This document shows, in pieces, positions 36,373 to 46,720 of a DNA stretch of 64,000 nucleotides. Position 1 is the first letter of the stretch. The number at the start of each line of letters is the position of its first letter. The stretch covers positions 52,572 to 116,571 of the forward strand of contig LLCB01000187.1 in assembly GCA_001414345.1 (NCBI GenBank), in the 5' to 3' direction. This DNA comes from Hymenoscyphus infarciens. Its lineage: Eukaryota; Ascomycota; Leotiomycetes; Helotiales; Helotiaceae. Made by a program: the position numbers and the translations under genes. The notes beneath the pieces were generated by a model, which was not told the origin of the DNA, ran no database searches, and saw only the letters and a program-made list of their open reading frames with translations.

Positions 36373-36854
36373 AGATAAGTTAATATATAAGAATATACCT
36401 AATTAGAAGGTATTCTTACTATATATATATTGTTTTAGATAAAAAGAAAAGAAGAAGAGAAGTTAGAATCAAGGAAAAGTCGCCTACTAATATACTACTT
36501 ATAATAATAGCTATCGCTTTATAATTATTATTTATTACTTAATAATTACTATTATAATATATAATAATAGTAAGAACATAATAACTCTATAGCAGCGTAC
36601 CGCTCTCTACCTAATAGCTAATAATTAGTCTCTCTTCTATTTATATCCTATTATTACATAGTATATAGTAGTAAATAAAGAGCGATTAGCTCTTAAATAA
36701 TAATACTACTAGCCACCGACCCTACCCCGACTACTAGACACTATAATAGTAAGATAAGTTATATTCTTTATAATAAAAAGACAAATAATACTCTAATTAA
36801 CCTAATACTATACTAATCGACAACTAAAGACTTAAGACAAGTCTTTTTAAAGGA

Positions 36855-37357
36855 GAGGGGATATAATAGTATACTATTCTAGATTATTATATAATAGCTA
36901 GATTATTATATAATAGCACTATTCTAAATTTTCAGTATTCGTAAAACTACTAATACCTCTAAGTAGTACTAATACCTCTAATACCTCTAAGGCTAAGATT
37001 ATAAATAACTAATACTTATATAAGCGAAGTACTAAAGATATTAATATCTAATATTCATATATAAAAGGGATTAAGAGTTAAATATTATATATTTAGCTTT
37101 TTAAAGGTTCAAAGGTTATATATTTAGCTTTTTAGCTCTTATTATTTAGTATTAGCTATATTAGGCAGAGCTCGGTTATTATTATTATTAGAACTTAGAA
37201 GCTTCTAAACTCTTATATATAGACGTTTATATTTAGTATAGAAGAGGGATAGTTATTATTTTCTTCTATATTAGTATCTAGTATCTATATACGTTATTCT
37301 ACTATACGCACTCCTATATACCTCTACTATAGTTATATATATTTCGTGCCGTTATAT
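36855..37357. repeat. third direct repeat, right copy
   Basis: Same-orientation partner of 32301..32810, about 503 bp, with scattered transition-type differences. Confidence 0.75.
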
Positions 37358-37369
37358 TCACTATCTAAA

Positions 37370-38010
37370 GTTTAAAATAATAAAAGAGGTAGTTTCAGCT
37401 AGCTAAAGGCGAAGTTATTACTAAATTTAAAATTATTATCTAATATTTAAGATAATAAAAAGAAGTAGGGTTTTAGCTAGTTAAAAGCGAAGTTAATACT
37501 AAAGTTGTTAAAGTTAAAATCTGTTATTTAAGTATTTAGAGATAATAAAAGAGATAGTTTTAACTAGTTAAAAGTAAAGTTATTACTAAGTTATTAAAGT
37601 TAAAATCTGTTATTTAAGTATTTAGAGATAATAAAAGAGATAGTTTTAACTAGTTAAAAGAGTTATTACTAAAGTTAAAACTACTATCTAAAGTTTAGAA
37701 TAATAAAAGAAGTGGTTTTAGCTAGTAAAATAAACTTAATACTAAAGTTGTTAAAGTTAAAATTATTATTTAATATTTAAGATAATAATAGATAGAGTTT
37801 TAGCTAGTTAAAAGAACTTAGTATTAAAGGTTATTAGAGTTTTACTATTTAAAGTTTAGAATAATAAAAGAGGTAGTTTTAGCTAGTAAAATAAACTTAA
37901 TACTAAGTTGTTAAAGTTGAAATTATTATCTAAGTATTTAGAGATAATAAAAGAGGTAGTTTTAGTAGATTAAAAGCAAAGTTATTACTAAAGTTTAAAA
38001 AGAGATATAA
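37370..38010. repeat. tandem array, unit about 70-80 bp
   Basis: About eight or nine units of the form TTATTACTAAAGTT ... GATAATAAAAGAGGTAGTTTTAGCTAGTTAAAAG. Two more units sit at about 32160-32300, next to the other copy of the third direct repeat. Confidence 0.75.
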
Positions 38011-38029
38011 TTTAAGTATAATATTTATT

Positions 38030-39975
38030 AGTACTATTATAGGAACTATGTTACTTAGGTCTATAAGCTGCCTTGTTCCTTTTAAGGTACTTAAGAACTT
38101 ATTTAAAATCGTCTTCTAATTCTAATTCTACTTTAGAAGTAGTAGAGAAAAAGTTTAAAGTAAAATTAGAAAAAATTTAAAGTAGAGTTAGAGACGAATA
38201 TCAAGAGATAACGTTATAGGTAATAGTAATATCTTAGTTAAGAGTTTACTTTAAGAGTATACTAATTCGTATCTAATTTAAAGAATTTAAAATAATAAAA
38301 GAGTATAAGTTCGTTTAAACTAAGGTCGATAAGGACTTAGAGTAAATTTAGAACGAAAAAGTTAATAATATTATAGATAGTAATAACTTAGTTAAGAGGT
38401 TACTATCCTTTTAAGAGTATACTAATTTATATCTGATTTAAAAAGTTTAGATAAAAAAAAGGACTTCTAGCCTATTATAAGTAAAAAGAAAGTAAGAAAG
38501 ACTTCTTATTAGAGTTAGAGAGGTTTTAGCTAGTTAAAAGAGTTATTACTAAAGTTGTTATATTACCTTATTCTCTTTTTATAGTATTTAAAGACTTAAT
38601 TATTATCTTTAGATTTTAAAGAAAGAGTTATTATTAGATTATAGGAAGTTTAGAGCTAAACTAGATAAAGATAGAGAGGTATTCTTTTTAAACTAGAGTA
38701 CTAATTATAAGTAAAACTTAGCGTTTTAGCGTATATCCTTATCTATAGCTAAAAGATTGTTTACTATTTTAGTAGTTATAATTCTAGCGTCTCTTAAGAG
38801 TAGTAGACGTGTTTTAGAGCTAAGATATAATCTTATTCTATATATAAAAGAACCTTTCTAACTCTAGTATCTCTCTAAGTATAGCTATACTTGAAAAGCG
38901 ACCTTTTGAAGTTAGTAAAAGTTTCTTTAGCGTAATCTTCTTCTAATTCTACTTCTATCTCTTTTAATTTCTATCTCTTTTAACCTTTATACTAACGGCT
39001 AGGACTCGGTTTATAGCTAAGTAATTCGTATTCTTTTTTTTTTTTTTTTTTTTCGTTTACTAGTAAAGGTTTAAGAGAAGTTTAGAGTAGAGTTAGATAA
39101 TGTTTAGTTAGTATTATTAAAGATAGTAATAACTTAGCTAAGAGCTCGCTTCTAAGTTTTATTCTAATAGAAAGCGTATTTCAACTAATTCGTATCCGAT
39201 TTATAGGTTAGGAAGTAGTAGAAAGGTATTAGAGGTAGCTGCTTATAGCTAAAAGAGGTATAAATTAGAGCTTAGAAAAGTAAAGAAGGATTTGAACGAG
39301 GAGGGTTTAAAAGAGAGTCGGATTAGTAAGAGCTTAGAGAGAGGAAGGTTATTAACTTTAAAGTTCGCTTATAATTTTATTCTCTATCTTTTAGTTAACT
39401 AATTATTTTATTCTTTATATTCTTTTATCTCTATCTTGTCTATCTATTATTCGTATATCGTCTAAATTTAGGAAGGTTGTCTTTAAAGGCTAAGCTCTTA
39501 TTATTTTAGCGTACGGTTACGAGTTAGAGAGGGTTTAGAGAGTCTTTTAAAAAGAGAGGTAGCTCTAGAAGATCGTTTAATACCTTATAGTAGAACTAGT
39601 TTAATATAAAGTTAAAAAGAGAGAGAGAGGAGAGGTAAGGTTAGATTTAGAAGCCTTCTAGATAACTATTATAAGTCGACTTATTTACTAAATCTAGGGT
39701 TATTAAGACTCTTAGGAATACTTAGTATATTCTAATCTCTTAACGTGTACTAAAACACGATTTTTACTAGCTATCTATATAGATACTAAACCCTAGTATT
39801 ACTAGCTATCTAGGTAGTCTCTAATTACCTAGCTATATAAGAATATTATTATAATATTCTAAATTAAGAGTAAATCGACTTCTAAATAAAGAGTAGCGAC
39901 AAGCTTAAAGGAGATATTATTAAGGCTATTACTAGTAAAGAAGAGTTATTATTTTTATATAATAGTACGAAATAT
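38030..39975. repeat. right arm of the giant inverted repeat
   Basis: Reverse-complement partner of about 32811..34560; it abuts the second direct repeat. A poly-T tract lies near 39036-39054. The unit 38150-38560 inside it repeats 31730-32160 in direct orientation. Confidence 0.72.
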
Positions 39976-40316
39976 ATATAACTATAGTAGAGGTATATAG
40001 GAGTACGTATAGTAGAATAACGTATATAGATACTAGGTACTAATATAGAAGAAAATAATAACTAGCCTTTTCTAACTCTAGAAGAGTAGGCTACTATATA
40101 TAAGAGGTTTTAGATAATATAAAAAGAGGTACGAAACTGAATAACGATATACGTTAGCTAATATAAAAGCCTAAACCTACGAAGTACGTCTAAAAGTCTA
40201 GACAGACGTATAGACGTACGTAATCTTTCTAAATTAGATAATATAAAACAACAACTACTAAAACACGGTATATACTATATAATCTCGGCTATATAGAACA
40301 GTATACTATTATACTA
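39958..40316. repeat. second direct repeat, right copy
   Basis: Same-orientation partner of 31041..31390. Confidence 0.75.
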
Positions 40317-40639
40317 CTAAGCGACTAGTATATACTTCTACGACTTTGTCGATTACTAAAGTATAGGCTTTAAGAGCTTTCGTAATATCGAGAGAAGAAG
40401 AAGGCTTCGAGAGTTAGTAGAAAATAATATAGCTAAAAGTAAGAAAGTCTACTTAAAAGGCTTTTCTCGTCGAAGCGTAAGAAGGCTCCTTCTTATTAGT
40501 AGAAGGCTTAGACTAACTAATAACGAGCTAGATAAGCTATCTTATTAAAGCGTCGATTACGCGAGTATATTAATATTTCTTCTTAATAAGAGAGCTAAAG
40601 TTATATATCTAGCGTACGATATTAGAGTCTATTATTAGA

Positions 40640-40860
40640 GTAGTTAGATACTAGCTATTTGAAGAGAGAGAGAGAGAGAGTTCGTAGACGCTAGAGAGAG
40701 AGGATTCGAAGATACTAGAAAGAGAGAATCTAAAGATACTAGAAGAAGAGGATCCGAAGATACTAGAAGAGGGTTCGTAGACGCTAGAGAGAGAGATCTA
40801 AAGATACTAGAAGAGAGTTAGATACTAGAAGAGAGTCTAATACTAAAAGAGAGTCTTAAG
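40640..40860. repeat. short tandem repeat, unit about 25-30 bp
   Basis: Repeats of GAAGATACTAGAAGAG and GTAGACGCTAGAGAGAG in alternating order, preceded by an AG run. Confidence 0.7.
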
Positions 40861-40985
40861 CTTAGTATTAATTCGAGGGTCGCTAGCGAGAGGTCTAGGA
40901 AGCTATTTAAAGGGGTTCGTAGAGTCGGCGGTAGAATAGAAGTAAGATTAAGAGCCTAATAAGAAGAGTAATCTTTAGTTTAATA

Positions 40986-41150
40986 TAATAATAAGATAAG
41001 AGTAGAGTAGAGAAGTAGTCTATTCGTAGTTATTAATACGAAAACTAAAAGTAAAGAGCGAAGATAGCTCTAAACAATGCTAATATATAGGATTCTGCCA
41101 GGCGGTGAAAGAGTCACGTGACAGGTCTGAAACCAGAACTAGACTATTAT
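40986..41150. repeat. outer direct repeat, right copy, weakly RIPed
   Basis: Partner of 30661..30826. It retains CA and TG where the left copy has TA (CAATGCTAATATATAGG; CTGCCAGGCGGTGAAAGAG; GTCACGTGACAGG), so it gives a less mutated view of the parent repeat. Confidence 0.72.
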
Positions 41151-41493
41151 AATCTTTTTATTAGCTAGAAAACTATTAATATATTATATATATATTATAT
41201 TTCTTAATAGCTTTATATTTACGATATTCTAGAAACTAAAAAAACTAATATATAGTCTTAGCCTAGATTATCTATTAATCTACTTAGACTAATTTAAAAA
41301 GACCAACTCACCTATAGGTAGAATAGTTAGTATACTTCAGCGAGGCTGAATTCGTAGCCTCGTGTACTCAAACCTGATATTTCAGGTGCTACGTCGCAAG
41401 GCTACAAACCCCTCCGATATTTGTTGACCTGACTACTAGTAACTTCCAAGTTCATGAAAACATTCGCATTCATCAATCCGCTCACGACAAGAC

Positions 41494-44223
41494 ATGGCAT
41501 CGATGCACGCCTTCGCCCACGGCTCTTCGTCCGAGTCGGAGGAGGACGAGGATATCAACGATCACAATGCAGGAGAATTCGCAGGCTACAATCCACGAAA
41601 ACGAAGGAGAACGGGTCGCGATGCGAAAGAAAGCGCTGCTATGGGAATATTTGGATCAGAGAGTGAGGATGAAGGTCCCGGTCGACGATGGAAGAAGAAA
41701 ACATTGCGTGGAAAGGGGATGGCTTTTGTTTCGACGGGACAGACAAATCTTGACGATGAAGAAGATGATGAAGATGAGGAGGAAGAGGAGGAAAAAGAAG
41801 ATGTAGATATGGAGGAGGAGGAGGAGGAGGAGGAGGAGGTGGCAGCTGCCCCGCGAGGATTGGGATTTGGCGCGAGGGGTCTTGGATTTCAGAGTCCTGC
41901 GCCAACGAAATCTAAGGATGGTCCGAAAACTGGTACTCCTCTTGGGAGAGGATTTGTTCCATCCTCTGCCGCGGTTCCTATACTCCAGAATGATGAAGAA
42001 GAAATATCGACACCGCGAATTGCTCGTCCGAGTGCGTTTTCGACGCCGGTTTCCTCGAGAGGAGCGTCTGGGAAGAATGGCCCCCCTGGAGGTGCGCCTG
42101 TAAATGCGGGATCATTCGCAGCTAGAATGATGGCGAAGATGGGATATAAAGAGGGGCAGGGTCTTGGAAAGGAGGGTACAGGTCGAAGTGGTGTTATTGA
42201 AGTGGTGCAGCGACCACAGGGAGTTGGTCTGGGGGCTGTAAAGGAGAAATCACGACAGGAGATTGAGGAAGAGAAACGGCAGGCGAAAATACGTGGAGAG
42301 AAGTATGAAGATTCTGATGAAGAGCGGAAGAAGAAACGCCGAAAGCCAAAAACTAGTGGTACGGACAGTGGTGGAATGAGTGGAATGAGTGGAATGAGTA
42401 CACCTCGAAGAGCACCAAAAGCCAAGTTTCGGACTTTGGAAGAGGTTCAGAGGGCTGCTCCAGGACTGGAAATTCCGGATGTGTTCGCACCTATTTTGGA
42501 CATGTCAGGTCCAGGGCAACGACTTCTCACTTCTACTTCTGGACTTTTGACGCCAACAGCTGGGAAAGAGAGAACGGAAAGCGTGGAGCAAATTGAGAAC
42601 AAGAAACTTGCCCGGCGAGCGCAGAATGAATTATCAGCCCACGCGGAAGAATGGAAAAATCTTGATGAGCGAAAAGCCTATGTTGGGATGGAGATTTTAC
42701 AAGAACAACAAGGCATCGATGAATTACAAACAGAGCTTGATCGATTCAAGATATTCGTTGATGCAGCTCAAGAGATATTACAAGCTTCTAAAGATGGCCA
42801 ATGGGATCCTATCATCGAATCTCTCATTAAAGCAGACGAGTTGCAAGTTTCAGATGTCAATGGGGAATTATCAGATACTGCAGTAGCAGCTGTACATCCA
42901 TTTCTCGTCCGCGCAACAGAAGGCTGGCAGCCACTTGAAGATCCCAAGTTAGATGGCTTGGTTCCTCAATTACACAAGATTCGACATATACTCGGTGTCA
43001 CCTCAAACCGTGATATCAGCAAAAACAAAAATCTAAACGGTCTACACCGCAAGACCAAAGCAACCACAGCATACGAAAGTATGCTCTATAAAGTCATATT
43101 CCCCAAAATCGTCTCCGCCATAAACCAAACTTGGGATGTCCACCATCCGGCATCTTTACTTACTCTCCTCGATTCCTGGGACGGACTTTTCCCAGATTTC
43201 ATCCGCTCCCTCCTTTATGACCAAGCAATAGTCGCCAAACTGAACGAAGGAGTCTCCTCTTGGAATCCAAGAAAACGAAGATCCCACGAACTCCCACATC
43301 TGTGGCTCTTCCCCTGGCTCCAGTACCTCCCAACTCACCACGCGGACCCAAAAAGCTCTACCGGTCTAGTCAGCGACATAAAGCGTAAATTCCGACATCT
43401 AGTCGATAGCTGGGATTTCCACAAAGGCGTTGTTCCAGGCCTGAAACAATGGCGGGAAGTCCTGTGTCCCACGCCGGGTAACGATCACTGGACTCCTCTG
43501 ATAATGAACCACGTTCTCCCAAGCATGGCTCGCTTCCTCAAGAACCCGAAGAATTTCGTCGTTGATCCTAATGATCAGGCTCCATATATGTCCACTCTCC
43601 AAGGCGTCTTTGCCTGGGAGGAAATCTTGAAAGCGAGGGTTGTGGGACAGGTCATTGTGGAAACTGTGTTTCCTATGTGGCATAGTGTTCTACATCAATG
43701 GCTCACAGAAGTGGGACCTAACGAAGAAATCGGACAGTGGTTTGAATGGTGGCGAGACTCTGTCTTCCCACCTGCTATCAAGAAACTCCCCTCTATCGAA
43801 GCGGAATTCACACGCGGTCATGAGATGATTATTGCAGCTCTAGACCTCGGTTCTAAAGTCTCGACTCTACCCTTACCATCCAAACCCCATACAATATCTC
43901 GTCGCGCATCGCCTGTTCCGGTTGCGCAACCGGTTAAGGTGGAAGTACAGGAGGAACAAACTTTCAGACAGAAATTGGAGGATTGGTGTATTGAGAATGA
44001 TCTTCAGTTTCTCGCTGAGAAGAAGGTACTTCATGATAAGGGACCGCTTTATAGGATTACGGCTGCGGGGAATGGGAAGAATGGTGCGTTGGCGTTTTTT
44101 AGAGGCGAGGGATTGGTGGTTTTGAGTAAGAGAGGAGGGGAAAGTGTGGAGGTGGGGATTAAATGGGAGAGTGTTGAGGCGAGGGATGCATTGCTTGAGA
44201 TGGCTTGGTTTAATGTTAAGTGA
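41494..44223 (+). CDS. spp382: G-patch splicing factor of the TFIP11/Spp382 (Ntr1) family
   Basis: Partner and activator of the DEAH helicase Prp43 in release of the intron lariat and disassembly of the spliceosome. Single exon, 909 residues; the first ATG (MASMHAFAHGSSSESEEDED) fits the family. The N-terminal acidic, Lys/Arg-rich region (TIP_N-like, about 1-115, with long Glu runs) is followed by the G-patch at about 205-250 (GSFAARMMAKMGYKEGQGLG ... PQGVGLG), with its spaced glycines. A basic linker (KRQAKIRGEKYEDSDEERKK) leads to a GCFC-type helical domain, roughly 380-700, with KVIFPKIVSAINQTWDVHHP and YDQAIVAKLN. The C-terminus carries LEDWCIENDLQFLAEKK and a short final fold ending EMAWFNVK. 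The length fits TFIP11-type proteins. The gene sits alone between two RIPed blocks, its stop only about 50 bp from the second, yet it is intact, as expected for an essential gene. Confidence 0.93.
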   Translation: MASMHAFAHGSSSESEEDEDINDHNAGEFAGYNPRKRRRTGRDAKESAAMGIFGSESEDEGPGRRWKKKTLRGKGMAFVSTGQTNLDDEEDDEDEEEEEEKEDVDMEEEEEEEEEVAAAPRGLGFGARGLGFQSPAPTKSKDGPKTGTPLGRGFVPSSAAVPILQNDEEEISTPRIARPSAFSTPVSSRGASGKNGPPGGAPVNAGSFAARMMAKMGYKEGQGLGKEGTGRSGVIEVVQRPQGVGLGAVKEKSRQEIEEEKRQAKIRGEKYEDSDEERKKKRRKPKTSGTDSGGMSGMSGMSTPRRAPKAKFRTLEEVQRAAPGLEIPDVFAPILDMSGPGQRLLTSTSGLLTPTAGKERTESVEQIENKKLARRAQNELSAHAEEWKNLDERKAYVGMEILQEQQGIDELQTELDRFKIFVDAAQEILQASKDGQWDPIIESLIKADELQVSDVNGELSDTAVAAVHPFLVRATEGWQPLEDPKLDGLVPQLHKIRHILGVTSNRDISKNKNLNGLHRKTKATTAYESMLYKVIFPKIVSAINQTWDVHHPASLLTLLDSWDGLFPDFIRSLLYDQAIVAKLNEGVSSWNPRKRRSHELPHLWLFPWLQYLPTHHADPKSSTGLVSDIKRKFRHLVDSWDFHKGVVPGLKQWREVLCPTPGNDHWTPLIMNHVLPSMARFLKNPKNFVVDPNDQAPYMSTLQGVFAWEEILKARVVGQVIVETVFPMWHSVLHQWLTEVGPNEEIGQWFEWWRDSVFPPAIKKLPSIEAEFTRGHEMIIAALDLGSKVSTLPLPSKPHTISRRASPVPVAQPVKVEVQEEQTFRQKLEDWCIENDLQFLAEKKVLHDKGPLYRITAAGNGKNGALAFFRGEGLVVLSKRGGESVEVGIKWESVEARDALLEMAWFNVK

Positions 44224-44264
44224 GTGGTTGGTGTATGTGAGAGGCATAGAGAGGGAAATGAGAG

Positions 44265-46236
44265 GGTGTAAAATAGATTTTAGGATATAGTAAATATTAT
44301 GACAGGAGACTACTTAAGTACTACTTAGGTAGTTAATTAGTTTATTAATATAATAAACTATATTATATCTTTTACGAATTATAGTAGTATAAGAATAAAA
44401 TACTCAGGTATTTAAGTAGTACTCTAAGTAGTCTAAGTAGACTAGAGTAGTTACTTATAACTACTTAAGTAGTACTTTTAAATAAATAGAAACAAATAAC
44501 TAACTAACTAAAGTATAAAATAGTTATCTTTAAAGTTATTCTCTTTACTCTTCTTATTATTCTTCTCTTACTTCTCTTTCTCTTCTCTCTTTTTTCTTTC
44601 TTCTTTAGTCTCTTCTTCTAGATAAAGACTTTAGCTTTTTAGACTAATAATAGCTTAAGTATTTATAAGACAAATAAAGCTTAATATTAGTAATATTACG
44701 AATTATATCTATTAAGTACTTATATTTAGTATTATATAATTAATAACTGTTTATTAAAGCTATTATTAAAAGAGTTACGCTATAAATAGAGTAGAAGAGT
44801 AATCTCGCTTAAGCTCTTAGTAGCTCTAGAGCGCTACTTCGACGCTACTCCGAGCCTCGGCCTCACCTAGTCTAATATAGCCTAAATACTAAGAGTACTA
44901 CTTAGAGTACTATAAGTAGAGTAGAGTAGTAAAGTAGACTACTACTCTACTCTATCTATTTCTTTTACTAAACTATAGCTATTAGCGTTTTTGTTTTCCT
45001 AGCTAGATAAGCACTTCTATTCTTCTTAAAAGTTCCTATTCGTACTCTTTCTTACTTTTAAAGCTATTCTTCCTTATTATATCCCCTCTTTTAAGCGCTC
45101 CTAGCCTATTATATCCTATCTCTAGCCTTCGATACGTCTATCTCTTCTAATTCTATACTTTTAACACGTCTATCTCTTCTACTCCTATATAAGGCTAATT
45201 TCCTTTCTATGCCTAGTAAGGAGAATAGGAAGGTTTATATATTATTATATAGAAGTGTGTAAAGTAGATTAATAAGAGGTAAAGTAGAGTTAGTTTATAA
45301 GAGGAATTCCGTATTTAGTAATACTAAATTAGTACTACTACTCTCTTATAAATTAACCTACTTTATTCAGAGGTACTCTTCTCTACCTAGCTACTTCTAT
45401 TCTATACTACTTGCTCTTCTCTCTCTTTCTAGCCTCTCTTTTTAACCTTTCTAGCTACTCTAATCCTTCTTTTATAATTATCCTTCCTCTTCTATTATAT
45501 TCTATAAGTAAAGTTATTCTATTCTATTATATTCTAAAGAGAGAGAGTATCCTTCCTTATCCTAATATCTAGAATCGTTTAGGCGAGGAAATCTAAAACG
45601 CTAATAGCTATATTAAGTAATTATTCTAGTAATATAAAATATAAATTTTTATTTATTAAAAGTATTTAAATTAATAAAATTTATTAGATTAAGTTTAGCT
45701 TTTTTTTAAAGTATAGTATACTAGAAACATTTATTTAATATAGAAAGTTTAGAACACTTACGCTAATTAAACGTAATATAGAGATTATTAAATTTTTCTA
45801 AATAATATAGAATATATAGAGTTATATCTAGACTTCGAGGTTATAAAGCCTTTTCTACTTAAGAATACTACTAATTATAAGAATAAAGTATATATATATC
45901 TTAGAATATACTTAGAGTACTAAGTATAAAAGATTATATAGCGCGTATATTAAGTAAGTTTAAACCTCTATTTAGATACTCTTCTCTAAGAATAGAGACT
46001 AAGGCTCTCTAAACCTTAGCAATTAAGCTCTAGTTTTTAGAGGTTATCTCTCTCCTCTACTAAATTTATAGTTACTCTTATAATAGATAGTAAAGGAGTA
46101 GTAAATAATTTAGAGGCGTATCTATCTAACTAGTTCGTAGTTCTAATACTCTTTAGAATAATATAAGGTTATTACTCTAGATACTTAGAATAATTAAGTT
46201 TTATTATCTTAAAGTGTTTAAGATAATATTATACTA
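44265..46236. repeat. RIP-mutated AT-rich block 2, left part
   Basis: AT-rich DNA poor in CA/TG starts about 45 bp after the G-patch gene. At 44300-44490 and 44890-44960 the words CTACTTAAGTAGT, AGTAGTACT and CTAAGTAGT recur in both orientations, like a decayed minisatellite or repeat ends. No coding capacity. CT-rich stretches are common at 44540-44620 and 45090-45200. Confidence 0.75.
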
Positions 46237-46720
46237 TATAGTATATTACGAGTTAAGCTTAAATTTACTTACTTTTTTTATAATCTAAGCTTTTTTTTAA
46301 AAAGCTTTCTTTCTCTTTTCTTTAGAAGATAGAGAATAAAAGTACTCTAAAAGAGACGAGGCTTATCTAGAAGGAAGCGCTATATCTAATTATTACTCTT
46401 CTATATTACTTATTACTTTAAAGTAAGTATAATAAAAGTAAACTAAAAAATAGATAATTTTTTAAAAAAAGCCCCTTTTTTGAAAAAATTTCACTACTAG
46501 GTCGATAAGATACGCTAAGACCTTATAAAAATTAAGATTATAAAGTAATAGAGAATATATAGAGCTCTCGTTTTCTATTATCTAGAGTATACTAATATAT
46601 AGTATTATTAATAAATAAGTGAAAGAGTGTCTAAAAAGAGAGGAAATTAAGGAATTTTTTAAAAAGCTCGGATTAGAAAAAAAAGTAGGCAAATTCAAGC
46701 TTAACTCGTAACTTATTATA
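46237..46720. mobile_element. TIR transposon remnant, copy 1 (about 0.48 kb, RIPed)
   Basis: The left end (GAGTTAAGCTTAAATTTACT) and right end (AAATTCAAGCTTAACTCGTA) are inverted copies over about 45 bp and are bordered by TA. The whole unit is repeated in direct orientation at 48962..49477. No open frame; probably a non-autonomous DNA element or an internally deleted relic. Differences between copies are mostly of RIP type. Confidence 0.82.

Larger units (their letters stand above)
30365..41310. repeat. RIP-mutated AT-rich block 1, nested repeats (about 10.9 kb)
   Basis: Almost free of CA and TG dinucleotides over long stretches, while TA, CTAG and isolated CG are common. That is the product of C-to-T change at CpA on both strands (RIP). 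TAA and TAG stops fill all frames, so no coding region survives. Internal repeats show it is a nest of transposons: outer direct repeats (30661.. / 40986..), a second direct pair (31041.. / 39958..), a third pair (32301.. / 36855..), long inverted arms, and a tandem array. Too decayed for me to assign a superfamily. Confidence 0.88.

Noticed and set aside
30365..41310. Transposon coding regions (reverse transcriptase, transposase)
   Set aside because: RIP has placed TAA/TAG stops throughout all frames, and no catalytic motif can be read by eye.
41793..41842. GAGGAG run in the G-patch gene as an insertion or error
   Set aside because: It encodes an in-frame Glu tract in the acidic N-terminal region, which is common in this family.
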